Source: Parapedobacter pyrenivorans
Lineage (GTDB): Bacteria; Bacteroidota; Bacteroidia; Sphingobacteriales; Sphingobacteriaceae
DNA length: 64,000 nt
Direction of reading: 5' to 3'
Assembly (NCBI RefSeq): GCF_014636865.1
Contig: NZ_BMER01000001.1
Coordinates: forward strand, 980,718-1,044,717
Part shown: in pieces, positions 46,070 to 55,391 of the stretch
Position numbering within the stretch: position 1 is the stretch's first letter
Layout of the letters: every line of letters begins with the position of its first letter
Program-made: the position numbers and the translations under genes
Notes under the pieces: model-generated
The model's input: only the letters and a program-made list of their open reading frames with translations
What the model was told of the DNA's origin: nothing
Database searches by the model: none

Positions 46070-46135
46070 TGGATACCAAAAGAAAGGGGGTTAATAAGGC
46101 GAAATCAGTGACAACAAGATGATTCAGCAAAAGAT

Positions 46136-46163
46136 GCCGGCAGTGGGTGGAAGCACTACCGGC
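46136..46163 (+). repeat. Hairpin in the susC leader (first)
   Basis: GCCGG-C-AGTG (46136-46145) pairs with CACT-A-CCGGC (46154-46163) with one internal mismatch and an 8-base loop. A second hairpin follows at 46189-46207. They lie in the 180-base space between the VCBS gene and susC. Confidence 0.45.
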
Positions 46164-46188
46164 TAATGTGAGCGGATCATGATCAAAT

Positions 46189-46207
46189 AGCACGATTAGA
46201 TCGTGTT
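46189..46207 (+). repeat. Hairpin in the susC leader (second)
   Basis: AGCACGAT (46189-46196) pairs with ATCGTGTT (46200-46207), one pair being G-U, with a 3-base loop, and an A-rich stretch follows. Together with the first hairpin it could set the ratio of susC to upstream gene expression. Confidence 0.4.
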
Positions 46208-46248
46208 GAAAAAGAAAAGACCAAGATAAACTCAAACATTGCAAAATT

Positions 46249-49200
46249 ATGTATTTAAATGGATTTGGCAAGCGGCTGAAATGCCTTTGGCTGCTGCCTC
46301 ATGTGGCATCTATAAGAATGGTGCCGAGAACACAACAACGAATGCTAATTATGAATCTTTCCTTATTTTCTTTGGCTTTTGTATGTTTTCAGGTTGCGTT
46401 TGCCGGAAAAATAGCTGCACAAAAAGTCACACTTCAAGAGAAGGAGGCAACGGTTGTTCAGCTATTGAAAAACATAGAGAAGCAGACGGGTTTTACTGCC
46501 TTTTACAGAAAGAAGGATATCGATGAAACCAAACGAATTAGCGTCAATTTACGTGAGGTCGATTTGCAAAAAGCACTTCATGTAATTTTTCAAGAATTGG
46601 CATGCGATTATGAGATTCGGGAGCGTATTATCATCATACGTAAGGGCGAGGAAAAAGAATCCAGCGAAAAAAAGGTAAAACACGCCGAAAAGATAGAAGA
46701 AGTACAACGGGAGGTGGTTGGTAAGGTTTCGGACCAATCTGGAGACCCATTGCCAGGGGTGACGGTTTCCTTAAAGGGCACACCAATAAGCACAGTAACC
46801 GACGAAGACGGAAATTTTAGGATTAACGTGGAAAAAGGTCAGCTATTGGTCTTCACAAATGTTGGTTACGAGGCACATGAGGTCATCGTCAATGACCAGA
46901 ACAATTTACAGGTTGTATTAATTGAAGCGTTAGCGGATCTTGATGAAGTAGTTGTCGTAGCTTTTGGTACCCAAAAGAAAGCCACCATTACTGGCGCAAT
47001 TACCTCGGTGGGTCAGAAAGTAATCAAATCGATAACAACCTCCGATTTATCTAAAGGATTGGCCGGGCGGCTTCCGGGAGTCAGGGTGGTGCAAAACTCC
47101 AGTGAACCGGGATCTTTTGATACCAGATTCGATATCCGTGGGTTTTCCGACCCGTTGTTTATCGTTGATGGTATGGAAATGGCAAAGCGGGATTTTGTCA
47201 GGTTAAATCCCAATATCATAAAGGATATCAGCGTTTTGAAAGACGCCTCGGCTGCCGTATACGGAGTAAAGGCTGCAAATGGTGTTGTACTCGTCACCAC
47301 CCAAAAGGGTGAAGTGGGGAAACCTGTAATCAGCTATTCAGGGGATTACGAGATCCAGTCATTTACCAACACGCTGACACCGTTGGATGCTTACCATTAT
47401 GCCGTATTGAACACAGAAGCGGAAATCAATAACGGTATCCCGCCGAATGCGACAACTTTTAGCCCCGAAGATATCCAAGCTTATAAGGACGGCACCAAAC
47501 AGAGTACGAATTGGTACGATTTAGTAACGAGACCGTATGCTGATAAGCAACGACATAATATCAGTGTAAACGGGGGCAGTGAACGTATCCAATATTTTAC
47601 TTCCATCGGTTATACTGGCGAAGACGGGATGTGGAGAAGCGGTGACCTTAATTATAAAAAGTACGACTTAAGGGCAAGTGTGACCGGTGAGATTACCGAC
47701 AATCTGAAAATGAGTTTAAGCATTGATGGAATGCAGGACCAAAAAAACGAACCGGGTGCTCCCGCATTTCTGCCCGGAGTAATCGGGAGTATGTATTTCT
47801 CACTTTTCATGCAAGTTCCAACGAATCCTGTCTATGCAAATAACAATCCAGAATATCTGCAGGATTCTTACGACGGGCAGCATCCACTCGCGATATCCAA
47901 TGCCGATATCGGAGGTTATACACATACACAATTAAAGACTTTTCAGGGAAATTATACGGTAGATTATGAGGTGCCTTTCATTGAAGGGCTTAATGCCAGC
48001 CTCCGGTACGGTTATTATAACCTGGAGCAATATATAAAAAAATGGGCCCCAAAATTCCAGATGTATTCTTATGAAGAATCTACCGGGACATACCGAAACA
48101 CAGCGACAAAGAATGATCCTGCAAACCTGATGGGTAATTATACCACCATGCAGCGCCATACCTTGTACGGACAACTGAACTATGCCAAGTCGTTCTTAAA
48201 GAACAACCTCAACGTCACGTTGGTTTTTGAGCAGAAACAGTTAAAAAACGATAATTTATCCGCTTACAGTGAATTTGACGCCAACGTTGACCAATTTTTT
48301 GCGGGCACGCGTAATCACCGCGTCACTTCTGCCGATATTTACGAATTCAATAATCAAAATATCATCAGCAAAGTCAACTATAACTACGATTCAAAGTATC
48401 TTTTGGAATCCGGATTTAATTTTGGGGGATCGTCACAATTCCCTGCGGACGGTAGGTGGGGTTTTTTTCCGTATGCGTCTGCAGGCTGGGTGATATCGCA
48501 GGAAAGCTTTTTCAGACCAATGTCGTCTGTAATTTCTCAATTGAAATTACGGGGATCATGGGGTAAAATGGGCGATGACGGCGCGGCCGCTTTCCAGTTT
48601 CTGGAAGGCTACGACTATCCCAGCGGAACGTATGTCTTTGACGACCGGATTACTCGGGGTCTTGGTTTCAGGAGCATTCCCAATCCCAACCTGACCTGGA
48701 GCACAAGTGTTACAAAAAACATTGGATTGGATTTGGATATCAAAAACAGGTTTGTTTACCTCAATCTTGATTTCTTCCAACGGAATCGATCCGGACTGTT
48801 GGCCACCCGGACAACCATTGTACCCGGAACCATTGGGCAGTCGTTGTCCCAAGAGAATTTAAACAGCGACCAAATCCAGGGAATGGAAATTGTGGTCGGG
48901 CATTCCAAGAGGAAGGGTGATTTTTTGTATGATATTTCGGCCAATATGTCTTACACCCGTGGCCGGCTTACCCATATCGAGCGCAACGCCGATCCGAACT
49001 CTTGGGAGAACTGGAGAAACAACGGTACACACAGGTGGACCAATATCGTTTGGGGTTATGATTACGTCGGACAGTTCCAGACCTATGAAGAAATTGTTAA
49101 CTCTCCCTTACAGGGTAATCATGCGCTTGCCAATCGGTTCCTGAAACCCGGTGATCTCAAATATCGAGATGTGAACAACGATGGCCTAATCAACCGTTTG

Positions 49201-49743
49201 GATGAGATTCCCATTGCGAGGGGAAATACACCGGAGATCAGCTTCGGTCTTGGCAGTACTTTTAGCTATAAGCAATTCGACCTCGACATATTGTTTCAGG
49301 GAGCTGCCAATGTCAATTACCTGAACGATGGGACATGGTATGCACGTGAAGGTATACATTGGATTGGACGCAACGGGCTGATGAAATTTACCGACCGGTG
49401 GCATCGCGAAGACTTGTTTGACGTGAACAGTTCATGGGTTCCCGGCAGATACCCATCTACGTATTCGAGAGGGCCGGAATCACCTTCTACCCAATCCAAT
49501 ATCGCCAATTCCACGTTTTGGGTAAACAACTCATCGTATGTGCGGCTGAAAAGCGTAACGCTGGGCTATACGCTGCAAAATGCTTTCCTCGCCAAAGTAG
49601 GTGTACAGAGTCTCCGGATCGTGTTAAGCGGGTTTAACCTGGTCACATGGACAGGACTGGAAGATGTGGATCCCGAACGGCTTCAGAACTTGATCTATCC
49701 GAATACAAAAACATACAATATTGGTTTGAACCTCCGGTTGTAA
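46249..49743 (+). CDS. SusC/RagA-family TonB-dependent outer-membrane receptor with STN domain
   Basis: A 1164-residue transporter. After a signal (about 1-60) comes an STN domain (about 65-130: EKEATVVQLLKNIEKQTGF, then a region ending IIIIRKGEE), which talks to FecR; a CarboxypepD-like domain (about 152-225: GKVSDQSGDPLPGVTVSLKG); the plug (about 240-350: LDEVVVVAFGTQKK as TonB box, NPNIIKDISVLKDASAAVYG); and a 22-strand barrel to the end with a final aromatic-Leu motif. It imports oligosaccharides or other large ligands using the TonB-ExbBD energy. Long basic N-terminus; a Met near residue 35 is an alternative start. Confidence 0.93.
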   Translation: MYLNGFGKRLKCLWLLPHVASIRMVPRTQQRMLIMNLSLFSLAFVCFQVAFAGKIAAQKVTLQEKEATVVQLLKNIEKQTGFTAFYRKKDIDETKRISVNLREVDLQKALHVIFQELACDYEIRERIIIIRKGEEKESSEKKVKHAEKIEEVQREVVGKVSDQSGDPLPGVTVSLKGTPISTVTDEDGNFRINVEKGQLLVFTNVGYEAHEVIVNDQNNLQVVLIEALADLDEVVVVAFGTQKKATITGAITSVGQKVIKSITTSDLSKGLAGRLPGVRVVQNSSEPGSFDTRFDIRGFSDPLFIVDGMEMAKRDFVRLNPNIIKDISVLKDASAAVYGVKAANGVVLVTTQKGEVGKPVISYSGDYEIQSFTNTLTPLDAYHYAVLNTEAEINNGIPPNATTFSPEDIQAYKDGTKQSTNWYDLVTRPYADKQRHNISVNGGSERIQYFTSIGYTGEDGMWRSGDLNYKKYDLRASVTGEITDNLKMSLSIDGMQDQKNEPGAPAFLPGVIGSMYFSLFMQVPTNPVYANNNPEYLQDSYDGQHPLAISNADIGGYTHTQLKTFQGNYTVDYEVPFIEGLNASLRYGYYNLEQYIKKWAPKFQMYSYEESTGTYRNTATKNDPANLMGNYTTMQRHTLYGQLNYAKSFLKNNLNVTLVFEQKQLKNDNLSAYSEFDANVDQFFAGTRNHRVTSADIYEFNNQNIISKVNYNYDSKYLLESGFNFGGSSQFPADGRWGFFPYASAGWVISQESFFRPMSSVISQLKLRGSWGKMGDDGAAAFQFLEGYDYPSGTYVFDDRITRGLGFRSIPNPNLTWSTSVTKNIGLDLDIKNRFVYLNLDFFQRNRSGLLATRTTIVPGTIGQSLSQENLNSDQIQGMEIVVGHSKRKGDFLYDISANMSYTRGRLTHIERNADPNSWENWRNNGTHRWTNIVWGYDYVGQFQTYEEIVNSPLQGNHALANRFLKPGDLKYRDVNNDGLINRLDEIPIARGNTPEISFGLGSTFSYKQFDLDILFQGAANVNYLNDGTWYAREGIHWIGRNGLMKFTDRWHREDLFDVNSSWVPGRYPSTYSRGPESPSTQSNIANSTFWVNNSSYVRLKSVTLGYTLQNAFLAKVGVQSLRIVLSGFNLVTWTGLEDVDPERLQNLIYPNTKTYNIGLNLRL

Positions 49744-49775
49744 TCCTTGCAAACAATTATCCAAATAAAAACGAC

Positions 49776-51506
49776 ATGAAAACCAAATATATATATGTGT
49801 TTACGGGATTATGGTTGATGATGGCCCTTACTTCCTGTAAAGAATTTTTAGACACCAAGCCGTTAAATATCATCAGTGATGAAGACGTATTTAAAGACGA
49901 GTCACTGATCTTGTCTTACCTGGCTACACTCTACGACGCATTGCCCATGGACAATTTTGGCAATGCGATGCAAGGCCCCAATGAAAGTGCCGGTGGCATG
50001 GGTAGTGGAGGTGATTTTTGGGGATACAGCCATGTACGGAGGGTCAATGCGTTGTTGGAAAAGCTGCCAGAGTCACCGCTCAATGAACATCTCAAAACGG
50101 TGCTGATGGGAGAAGCGAAATTCCTAAGGGCCTATTACTATTTCGGTATGGTCAGGCGTTATGGTGGGGTACCAATTATCGAGGTGGTACAGCAGTACAC
50201 GGGCGACGGCGATATTGGTGTGTACCAAGTACCTCGCGATAAAGAGGTGGATGTGTATGATTTTATCCGTGAAGATCTGACCGAGGCAGCAGCATTGTTG
50301 CCCGAGACCAGTAGCAAAGGTAGAGCGACGAAATTCAGTGCGCTGGCCCTTCAATCAAGGGCCATGTTATACGCTGCGTCATCGGCAAAATATGCTCCGG
50401 TCCAACTAAATGGAATCGTGGGTATCGCTGAATCAGAGCAAAACAGGTTCTGGCAAGCTGCGTTTGATGCGGCGGCGGCAGTCATCAATTCCCAGGCGTT
50501 CTCATTATATCAACGACAAACTGATTTAGCCGAAAACTTTGCACAGCTGTTTTTGGATGATAATAACCCCGAAGCGATGTTAATCCGGTATTACTCGTAT
50601 CCCGAAAAAACGCACAACTACGATCGCGACGTGATACCCTTCGGCGTTCGCGGACCAGACGGTTACGGTTCGGGAGTGGGCCCGGTATTGGAGTTCGTGG
50701 AACAATTTGAACTGAAGGACGGATCGCCGGGAACATTGAAAATCGGTACACCCAGCGCACCTATTTTTTATGACCATCCCATGGATCTTTTTGCTAATCA
50801 CGATCCCCGCCTCTTGGGTACGGTCATTCTACCCTCCAGTCTGTGGCGGGGCGAGGAAATAGATATCCAAGCGGGGCTCTTCGATCAAGGTGTTAAAATC
50901 GAGTCGGGTGATCCCAATGTAAGGTATAACCCCACGACCAAGCGGATTGACGCCAATGGGACAATTAAAGTGGTCGGGTCGAGTGGTTTCGGGTCGGAAA
51001 AGACGCAGACGGGATTCTATTTAAGGAAGTATCTGGACAATACGTTGGCGCGTGCAAACGTGCGTACGAATGGTTCTTCCCAACACTGGGTTGCGTTGCG
51101 CTATGGTGAAGTATTGTTGAATTATGCGGAAGCAGCTGTTGAGCTCGGGAAAATTACAGAGGCCAAAGAGGCTATCAACGAAATCCGGTCGAGGGCGGGA
51201 ATCATTTTGCTCACGGATGGGGAAGTTACCATCGACCGGGTTCGGCATGAGCGATTGGTGGAGCTTGGCTTCGAAAGCCAAAGCCTATGGGATTACAAAC
51301 GCTGGCGGTTGACAGACAGGTTATATAATAACTCGCCCGCCGGTGTGCTTAAATGCTATTTTGATATACAGGCAAATGCTTATCGATTCGAAACGTCGAC
51401 CGTGCCGAATGTCTTTAAAACATTTGTGCCCACGTCCTATTATACCGCCATACCAGCATCTGAACTGGCGGCCAACCCTAATCTTGTACAAAATCCGGGA
51501 TATTAA
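49776..51506 (+). CDS. RagB/SusD-family nutrient-binding lipoprotein
   Basis: A 576-residue outer-membrane lipoprotein that caps the SusC barrel and binds its ligand. The lipobox is LTSC with Cys-21, followed by KEFLDTKPL. The TPR-like framework includes LNEHLKTVLMGEAKFLRAYYYFGMV (helical pair, about 105-130) and the C-terminal LRYGEVLLNYAEAAVELG and INEIRSRAG segments. I take ATG at 49776; the longer frame starts inside the susC gene in another frame. It lies 33 bases after susC. Ligand not readable. Confidence 0.94.
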   Translation: MKTKYIYVFTGLWLMMALTSCKEFLDTKPLNIISDEDVFKDESLILSYLATLYDALPMDNFGNAMQGPNESAGGMGSGGDFWGYSHVRRVNALLEKLPESPLNEHLKTVLMGEAKFLRAYYYFGMVRRYGGVPIIEVVQQYTGDGDIGVYQVPRDKEVDVYDFIREDLTEAAALLPETSSKGRATKFSALALQSRAMLYAASSAKYAPVQLNGIVGIAESEQNRFWQAAFDAAAAVINSQAFSLYQRQTDLAENFAQLFLDDNNPEAMLIRYYSYPEKTHNYDRDVIPFGVRGPDGYGSGVGPVLEFVEQFELKDGSPGTLKIGTPSAPIFYDHPMDLFANHDPRLLGTVILPSSLWRGEEIDIQAGLFDQGVKIESGDPNVRYNPTTKRIDANGTIKVVGSSGFGSEKTQTGFYLRKYLDNTLARANVRTNGSSQHWVALRYGEVLLNYAEAAVELGKITEAKEAINEIRSRAGIILLTDGEVTIDRVRHERLVELGFESQSLWDYKRWRLTDRLYNNSPAGVLKCYFDIQANAYRFETSTVPNVFKTFVPTSYYTAIPASELAANPNLVQNPGY

Positions 51507-51517
51507 ACTATTGTGAT

Positions 51518-52198
51518 ATGAACAGCTTACGAATTATTGTTATCGTATTATCGACACTTTCCGTTTCTTGTAGTATTGATAATTATGATCCGCCCAATGG
51601 GGGGATTCACGGAAAATTGATAGATAAGATCACCAATAAAAATTTTCAAACGCAGCAGCCCAATGGATACAATGTACTGTTATTTGAAAAGGGTGGATCA
51701 CAGAATATCCCGCTGGTCATAACCGGCAAGCCCAATGGTACTTTTGAAAATTCCAATATTTTCCAAAATGAGTATAAAGTTATCGTTACTGAAGGTGCTT
51801 TTTTTCCAATGGATACGGTAATTGTGCAGATCGGAGAACGAACAGAGGTTGACTTCGAAGTTATGCCCTATGTGGCACTAACCGATGTCGATGTGATTGC
51901 CTCCACAGGAAAAATCATAACCACTTACAATATTGCCAGGCAACAGGCGGGCGGGAAGATACTGGACCGGATGACGCTAGTGTCCGAAATCCCTACCGTT
52001 AATAATGTTGTCTTTGATTATCGACGAATCACCGATTTGTCGACTGTGGACGACCAAGAGATACTGGCAGACACGTTTGTTGACGAAATTGACGGATTGA
52101 CCTCGGGCAAGAAATACTACATACGCGTAGCCGCTAGAATTCAGTCGGCACTTGGCCGGTATAATTATAGCGAAGCTTTTGAAGTAACTATACCGTAA
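51518..52198 (+). CDS. DUF3823 family lipoprotein
   Basis: A 226-residue lipoprotein, lipobox SVSC with Cys-18. The N-terminal half (YDPPNGGIHGKLIDKITN) is the DUF3823 beta-sandwich found with SusC/SusD; the remaining half contains a fibronectin-like strand set with GLTSGKKYYIRVAARIQSALGRYNYSE near the end, which resembles an Fn3-type loop pattern. The family probably sits on the SusCD complex as an extra surface ligand-binding protein. It starts 12 bases after susD and ends the locus; a hairpin follows. Confidence 0.85.
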   Translation: MNSLRIIVIVLSTLSVSCSIDNYDPPNGGIHGKLIDKITNKNFQTQQPNGYNVLLFEKGGSQNIPLVITGKPNGTFENSNIFQNEYKVIVTEGAFFPMDTVIVQIGERTEVDFEVMPYVALTDVDVIASTGKIITTYNIARQQAGGKILDRMTLVSEIPTVNNVVFDYRRITDLSTVDDQEILADTFVDEIDGLTSGKKYYIRVAARIQSALGRYNYSEAFEVTIP

Positions 52199-52241
52199 AT
52201 AGAATCTTGCCAAACGAAAGAGGTCGTGTCATAAATGAAGG

Positions 52242-52278
52242 ACGCCCCAAAAGTTATACAAAAAAACTTTTGGGGCGT
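52242..52278. terminator. Long inverted repeat between convergent genes, likely terminator
   Basis: ACGCCCCAAAAGTT (52242-52255) pairs perfectly with AACTTTTGGGGCGT (52265-52278), a 14-bp stem with a 9-base A-rich loop. It lies 44 bases after the DUF3823 stop codon and 36 bases before the 3' end of the convergent tlpA-like gene. There is no long T-tract, but the position and symmetry favour a bidirectional terminator. Confidence 0.65.
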
Positions 52279-52313
52279 GCTATTTACAGTTATCGACGTG
52301 TCAAATCACTCGT

Positions 52314-53444
52314 TCATTGCAGTAATTCGGCCAGTTTGATGTGCAGATCCTCACCCCGCAGGTTCTTGGCGATAATCTTGCCGTCCGGATCAAGCAGAAA
52401 ATTTGCCGGGATACCTCGTATGGCATATTGCTCTACCACATCAGACTGCCACCATTTCAATTCGGATACGTGCGGCCAGTCTTGCAAACCATCATCATGG
52501 ATTGCCTTCATCCAGGCGTCTTTTGCCCCGGGGCGATCGAGTGACACACCAAATACGGTGAAATTTTTATCCTTGAAGGCTTGATACGCGGCTACAACAT
52601 TGGGGTTTTCCTGGCGGCAGGGACCGCACCAACTAGCCCAAAAATCGACAAGTACGTATTTACCTCTGAGGGAGGAGAGTGCTATGGAGGTGCCGGCCGT
52701 ATCGGGCTGGCTAAAATCCGGCGCAACGGCACCGATCTCCAGTCGCTTACTATTCGCTAGTTGTGCTGCAATTGCCTTCCCTTTTTCCGAATTCTTCAGC
52801 GCTGCGGATAAGCCATTGAAAGCCGGTTCGATAACATCCTGGGCATGCTCCGTTTCCAGGTAAGGCAAGAGCAAGTCGAGGCTGACCACGCTGGCGGGAT
52901 AGTCGTTGATGTACTTGAAGTCGATGGCTTTCTGCTCCTCCTGGATGGCCATCGCTTCCGCTTGAAGGCCCTGCATGAATGTCGGGTCCTGCTTCTGTTC
53001 ATCGGGGGCGGCCACGTACCGTGCCATCAGGCCGCCCATTTTTGTCTGCACAGGCGCTAATGTTTTATGATACACAGCAAAGTCTTTATTGGCATCACCA
53101 CCCTTTATCGACGCATTTACCAATGAATCGGCAGCGGTAAGCTCGATAGCCCCTTTTTCCAAATAAAGCTCCACACGGTCGGGATCTTCCATCTGGCGGA
53201 TATCCCCGCCCTCATGGGCAAGAAGCACCAATGCCCGCGAAGGGCCGTCCACGCTACCATGGAATTTGAATTCCCCATCGGATACGTCTGCCGAATCCAA
53301 TAAAGGCCCTGCAGCCGTGCGGTAGCTGAGGTATGCTTTTGCGGGCGTATTCAAGGTGCCTACTTTTGCTGTTATTGTAAAATCTTCTTGTGCAATCCCC
53401 ATCATGGGCAATGCTGCCATTGCCGCTAAAACCAGTGTCCTCAT
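52314..53444 (-). CDS. TlpA-like thioredoxin-fold protein with DUF4369 domain
   Basis: A 376-residue exported protein. Signal peptide (about 1-18, ending GIAQ), an N-terminal DUF4369 beta domain (about 20-110), a helical linker, and a C-terminal TlpA/ResA thioredoxin domain (about 240-376) with the redox centre WCGPC in FWASWCGPCRQENP near residue 275 and the cis-Pro segment RGIPANFLLD. Such proteins are common in Bacteroidota and reduce periplasmic thiols; specific partners are unknown. It is separated from the lemA set by 36 bases, so it may share the transcript. Confidence 0.87.
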   Translation of the reverse strand: MRTLVLAAMAALPMMGIAQEDFTITAKVGTLNTPAKAYLSYRTAAGPLLDSADVSDGEFKFHGSVDGPSRALVLLAHEGGDIRQMEDPDRVELYLEKGAIELTAADSLVNASIKGGDANKDFAVYHKTLAPVQTKMGGLMARYVAAPDEQKQDPTFMQGLQAEAMAIQEEQKAIDFKYINDYPASVVSLDLLLPYLETEHAQDVIEPAFNGLSAALKNSEKGKAIAAQLANSKRLEIGAVAPDFSQPDTAGTSIALSSLRGKYVLVDFWASWCGPCRQENPNVVAAYQAFKDKNFTVFGVSLDRPGAKDAWMKAIHDDGLQDWPHVSELKWWQSDVVEQYAIRGIPANFLLDPDGKIIAKNLRGEDLHIKLAELLQ

Positions 53445-53480
53445 GTTATATATTTTGTTATGTGTGCAAAAATAATGTGA

Positions 53481-54278
53481 TTACCATCTGCCGCTGGCGC
53501 CACCGCCACCGAAGCCACCACCTCCAAAGCCGCCGAAACCTCCGCCACCGCCACCAAAACCGCCTCCACCTCCAAAACCACCGCCGCTTCCACCTCGGCC
53601 GAGGCCGCTTAGGAGTGTCCACCACAATAAATCAGAAGCACCTCTACCGCCCATTACCTTACCGCCGCCACGGCCGCCACCACCACGTCCAAGTAGGGAC
53701 ACCACCACAACGATGATGATGATAAGTACGAAAAGCGAGCCAAACCCACCGCCATTGTCACCCTTTTTTTTCGGGGGAGCCTTGTATTCGCCTTTGGTAT
53801 AAGAAATGAGTGCGTCAGTAGCCCGATCAATCCCTGTAAAATAGTCCCCCTGCCGGAAAGCGGGTTTGATTTCATCCTCGATAATCCGATAGGCAATCGC
53901 GTCGGGTACAGCGCCCTCCACACCATATCCTGTCTGGATAGTCACGGCGCGGTCACCCAAAGCCACCAATAGCAATATGCCATTGTCGTGCTCACCTCCC
54001 CCGATTCCCCAGCGTTGGGCCAACCGTACGCCGTAGTCGGCGATATCGTATTGGCCGGTAGACTGCATCACCACTACCGCAATTTGAGTGGAAGTACTGT
54101 CATCGAAGGCCACCAATTTACGCTCCAGCTGTTCTACCTGCGGAGCGGAGAGCGTATTGGTATAATCATTGACCAATTTATTCGGTGTTGCCGGGAAATC
54201 TTGTGCCCATACCACATTCAAGCATAGCAGGGCAAAAGTCAGTATTGATAAATGCTTAATCTTAATCGTTTTTACCAT
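53481..54278 (-). CDS. TPM-domain (YgcG family) membrane protein with glycine-rich tail
   Basis: A 265-residue protein. Signal peptide to about residue 25 (VVWAQ), a periplasmic TPM domain (about 30-155; VNDYTNTLSAPQVEQLE, IAVVVMQST, GILLLVALGDRAV), one membrane helix (about 185-203), then a C-terminal tail of about 75 residues made almost only of Gly, Phe and Arg/Ser in GGGGFGG-type repeats. The tail is low complexity and may be prone to slippage. TPM proteins occur with LemA and their function is unclear. Its start overlaps the end of the neighbouring TPM gene. Confidence 0.85.
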   Translation of the reverse strand: MVKTIKIKHLSILTFALLCLNVVWAQDFPATPNKLVNDYTNTLSAPQVEQLERKLVAFDDSTSTQIAVVVMQSTGQYDIADYGVRLAQRWGIGGGEHDNGILLLVALGDRAVTIQTGYGVEGAVPDAIAYRIIEDEIKPAFRQGDYFTGIDRATDALISYTKGEYKAPPKKKGDNGGGFGSLFVLIIIIVVVVSLLGRGGGGRGGGKVMGGRGASDLLWWTLLSGLGRGGSGGGFGGGGGFGGGGGGFGGFGGGGFGGGGASGRW

Positions 54279-54702
54279 CGCCAAAGGCTATATCATTAGG
54301 CAGCTCGTTCACATCATCATCCTGTCGCGGGAAGAAGCGCTGCAATTGCTCCCCGGCATGCACAATCCCCTCAATAAGTCCCTGTACCAAGTCACCTTGC
54401 TTAAAATGCCGCAACATGAGTTCCTTGGTTTCTTCCCAGAAATCCGGAGATACCTTGGCGTGGATACCAGCGTCTCCGACTATGGCAAACTGGTGGTCGT
54501 CCGTGGCGATATAGATCAATACGCCATTATGCTGTGCAGTTTTATCCATACCCAACCGACGGAAATACACGGCCGCCCGATCCATTGGCTCGCCCTTGCA
54601 GTGGGGTTCTACCGCCAAGCGGATTTCGCCCGATGTACGCCCCTCCGCAAGTTGGATGGCATGCACGATCTTTTCCTGTTGTTCTTCGGTAAATGCTTGC
54701 AT
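54262..54702 (-). CDS. Soluble TPM-domain protein
   Basis: A 146-residue protein that is nearly only a TPM domain: ERTSGEIRLAVE-like start, AAVYFRRLGMDKT, the hydrophobic strand GVLIYIATDDHQFAIVGDAGIH, and a helical C-terminal part with a LIEGIVHAGEQL helix. Unlike its neighbour it has no signal peptide or membrane helix, so it is probably cytoplasmic or membrane-peripheral. ATG at 54702 is chosen; a GTG three codons upstream overlaps the lemA stop codon. The pair of TPM genes behind lemA is a recurring order in Bacteroidota. Confidence 0.85.
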   Translation of the reverse strand: MQAFTEEQQEKIVHAIQLAEGRTSGEIRLAVEPHCKGEPMDRAAVYFRRLGMDKTAQHNGVLIYIATDDHQFAIVGDAGIHAKVSPDFWEETKELMLRHFKQGDLVQGLIEGIVHAGEQLQRFFPRQDDDVNELPNDIAFGDGKND

Positions 54703-54710
54703 AGTACGCA

Positions 54711-55292
54711 CTAAAACTGTACTTCGGGGGCTTTATCGGCACCCGCTTCAGCGGCAAAATAGCCTTTCTGTTTGAAGCCGAAAAGACCCGCGGTAATGTT
54801 GTTCGGGAACCGCCTTACTGATGAGTTATATTCTTGGGTAGCCTCATTGAATGCCCGACGCTCCGTGCTGATACGATTTTCCGTGCCTTCCAACTGGACC
54901 TGCAAGTCCCGGAAATTCTGGTTAGCCTTGAGTTCGGGGTAGCGTTCTACGGTTACCAACAGGCGGCCCAAGGATTGTGATAACGCATCCTGCGACTGCT
55001 GGAATTGTTGGATGGCTTCCGGCGTCAGATTTTCCGGGTCAACGGTTACCGACGATGCCTTCGCGCGGGCCTCGATGACCTGCGTGAGGGTTTCCTGCTC
55101 AAAATTGGCAGCACCCTTTACGGTATTTACTAAATTGGGAATCAAATCGGCGCGTCGTTGATACGCATTCTCTACTTGGGCCCATTTGCCCTTTACGTTT
55201 TCTTCCAGGTTGACAAGCGTGTTGTAACCGCACGAGCTAAATGATAGGGCAGCAAAAAGACCCACCAATGCAACGAATAATCTTCTTTTCAT
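54711..55292 (-). CDS. lemA: LemA family lipoprotein
   Basis: A 193-residue LemA protein. The lipobox is FSSC, near residue 20, and the mature part is helical: the family pattern begins YNTLVNLEENVKGKWAQVEN and includes YQRRADLIPNLVNTVKG, ERYPELKANQNFRDLQVQLEG and the closing YNSSVRRFPNNI. LemA is widespread but its role is unknown. I take Met at 55292 (Met-Lys-Arg-Arg-Leu-Phe), which gives a proper signal peptide; two upstream Met codons are in frame (55322, 55313). It leads the lemA-TPM-TPM set. Confidence 0.9.
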   Translation of the reverse strand: MKRRLFVALVGLFAALSFSSCGYNTLVNLEENVKGKWAQVENAYQRRADLIPNLVNTVKGAANFEQETLTQVIEARAKASSVTVDPENLTPEAIQQFQQSQDALSQSLGRLLVTVERYPELKANQNFRDLQVQLEGTENRISTERRAFNEATQEYNSSVRRFPNNITAGLFGFKQKGYFAAEAGADKAPEVQF

Positions 55293-55391
55293 ATTGACCG
55301 AGTTTAAATTCATTATTGCCACTAATTTAGCACTTTGATATCAAAATTTATACCTTTGTTACACTTCGGGATAAAAACCCGACATCATTAC

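Noticed and set aside
53490-53720. Short periodic repeats that might suggest a CRISPR-like array
   Set aside because: They encode the glycine-rich tail of the TPM protein; there are no unique spacers and no cas genes.
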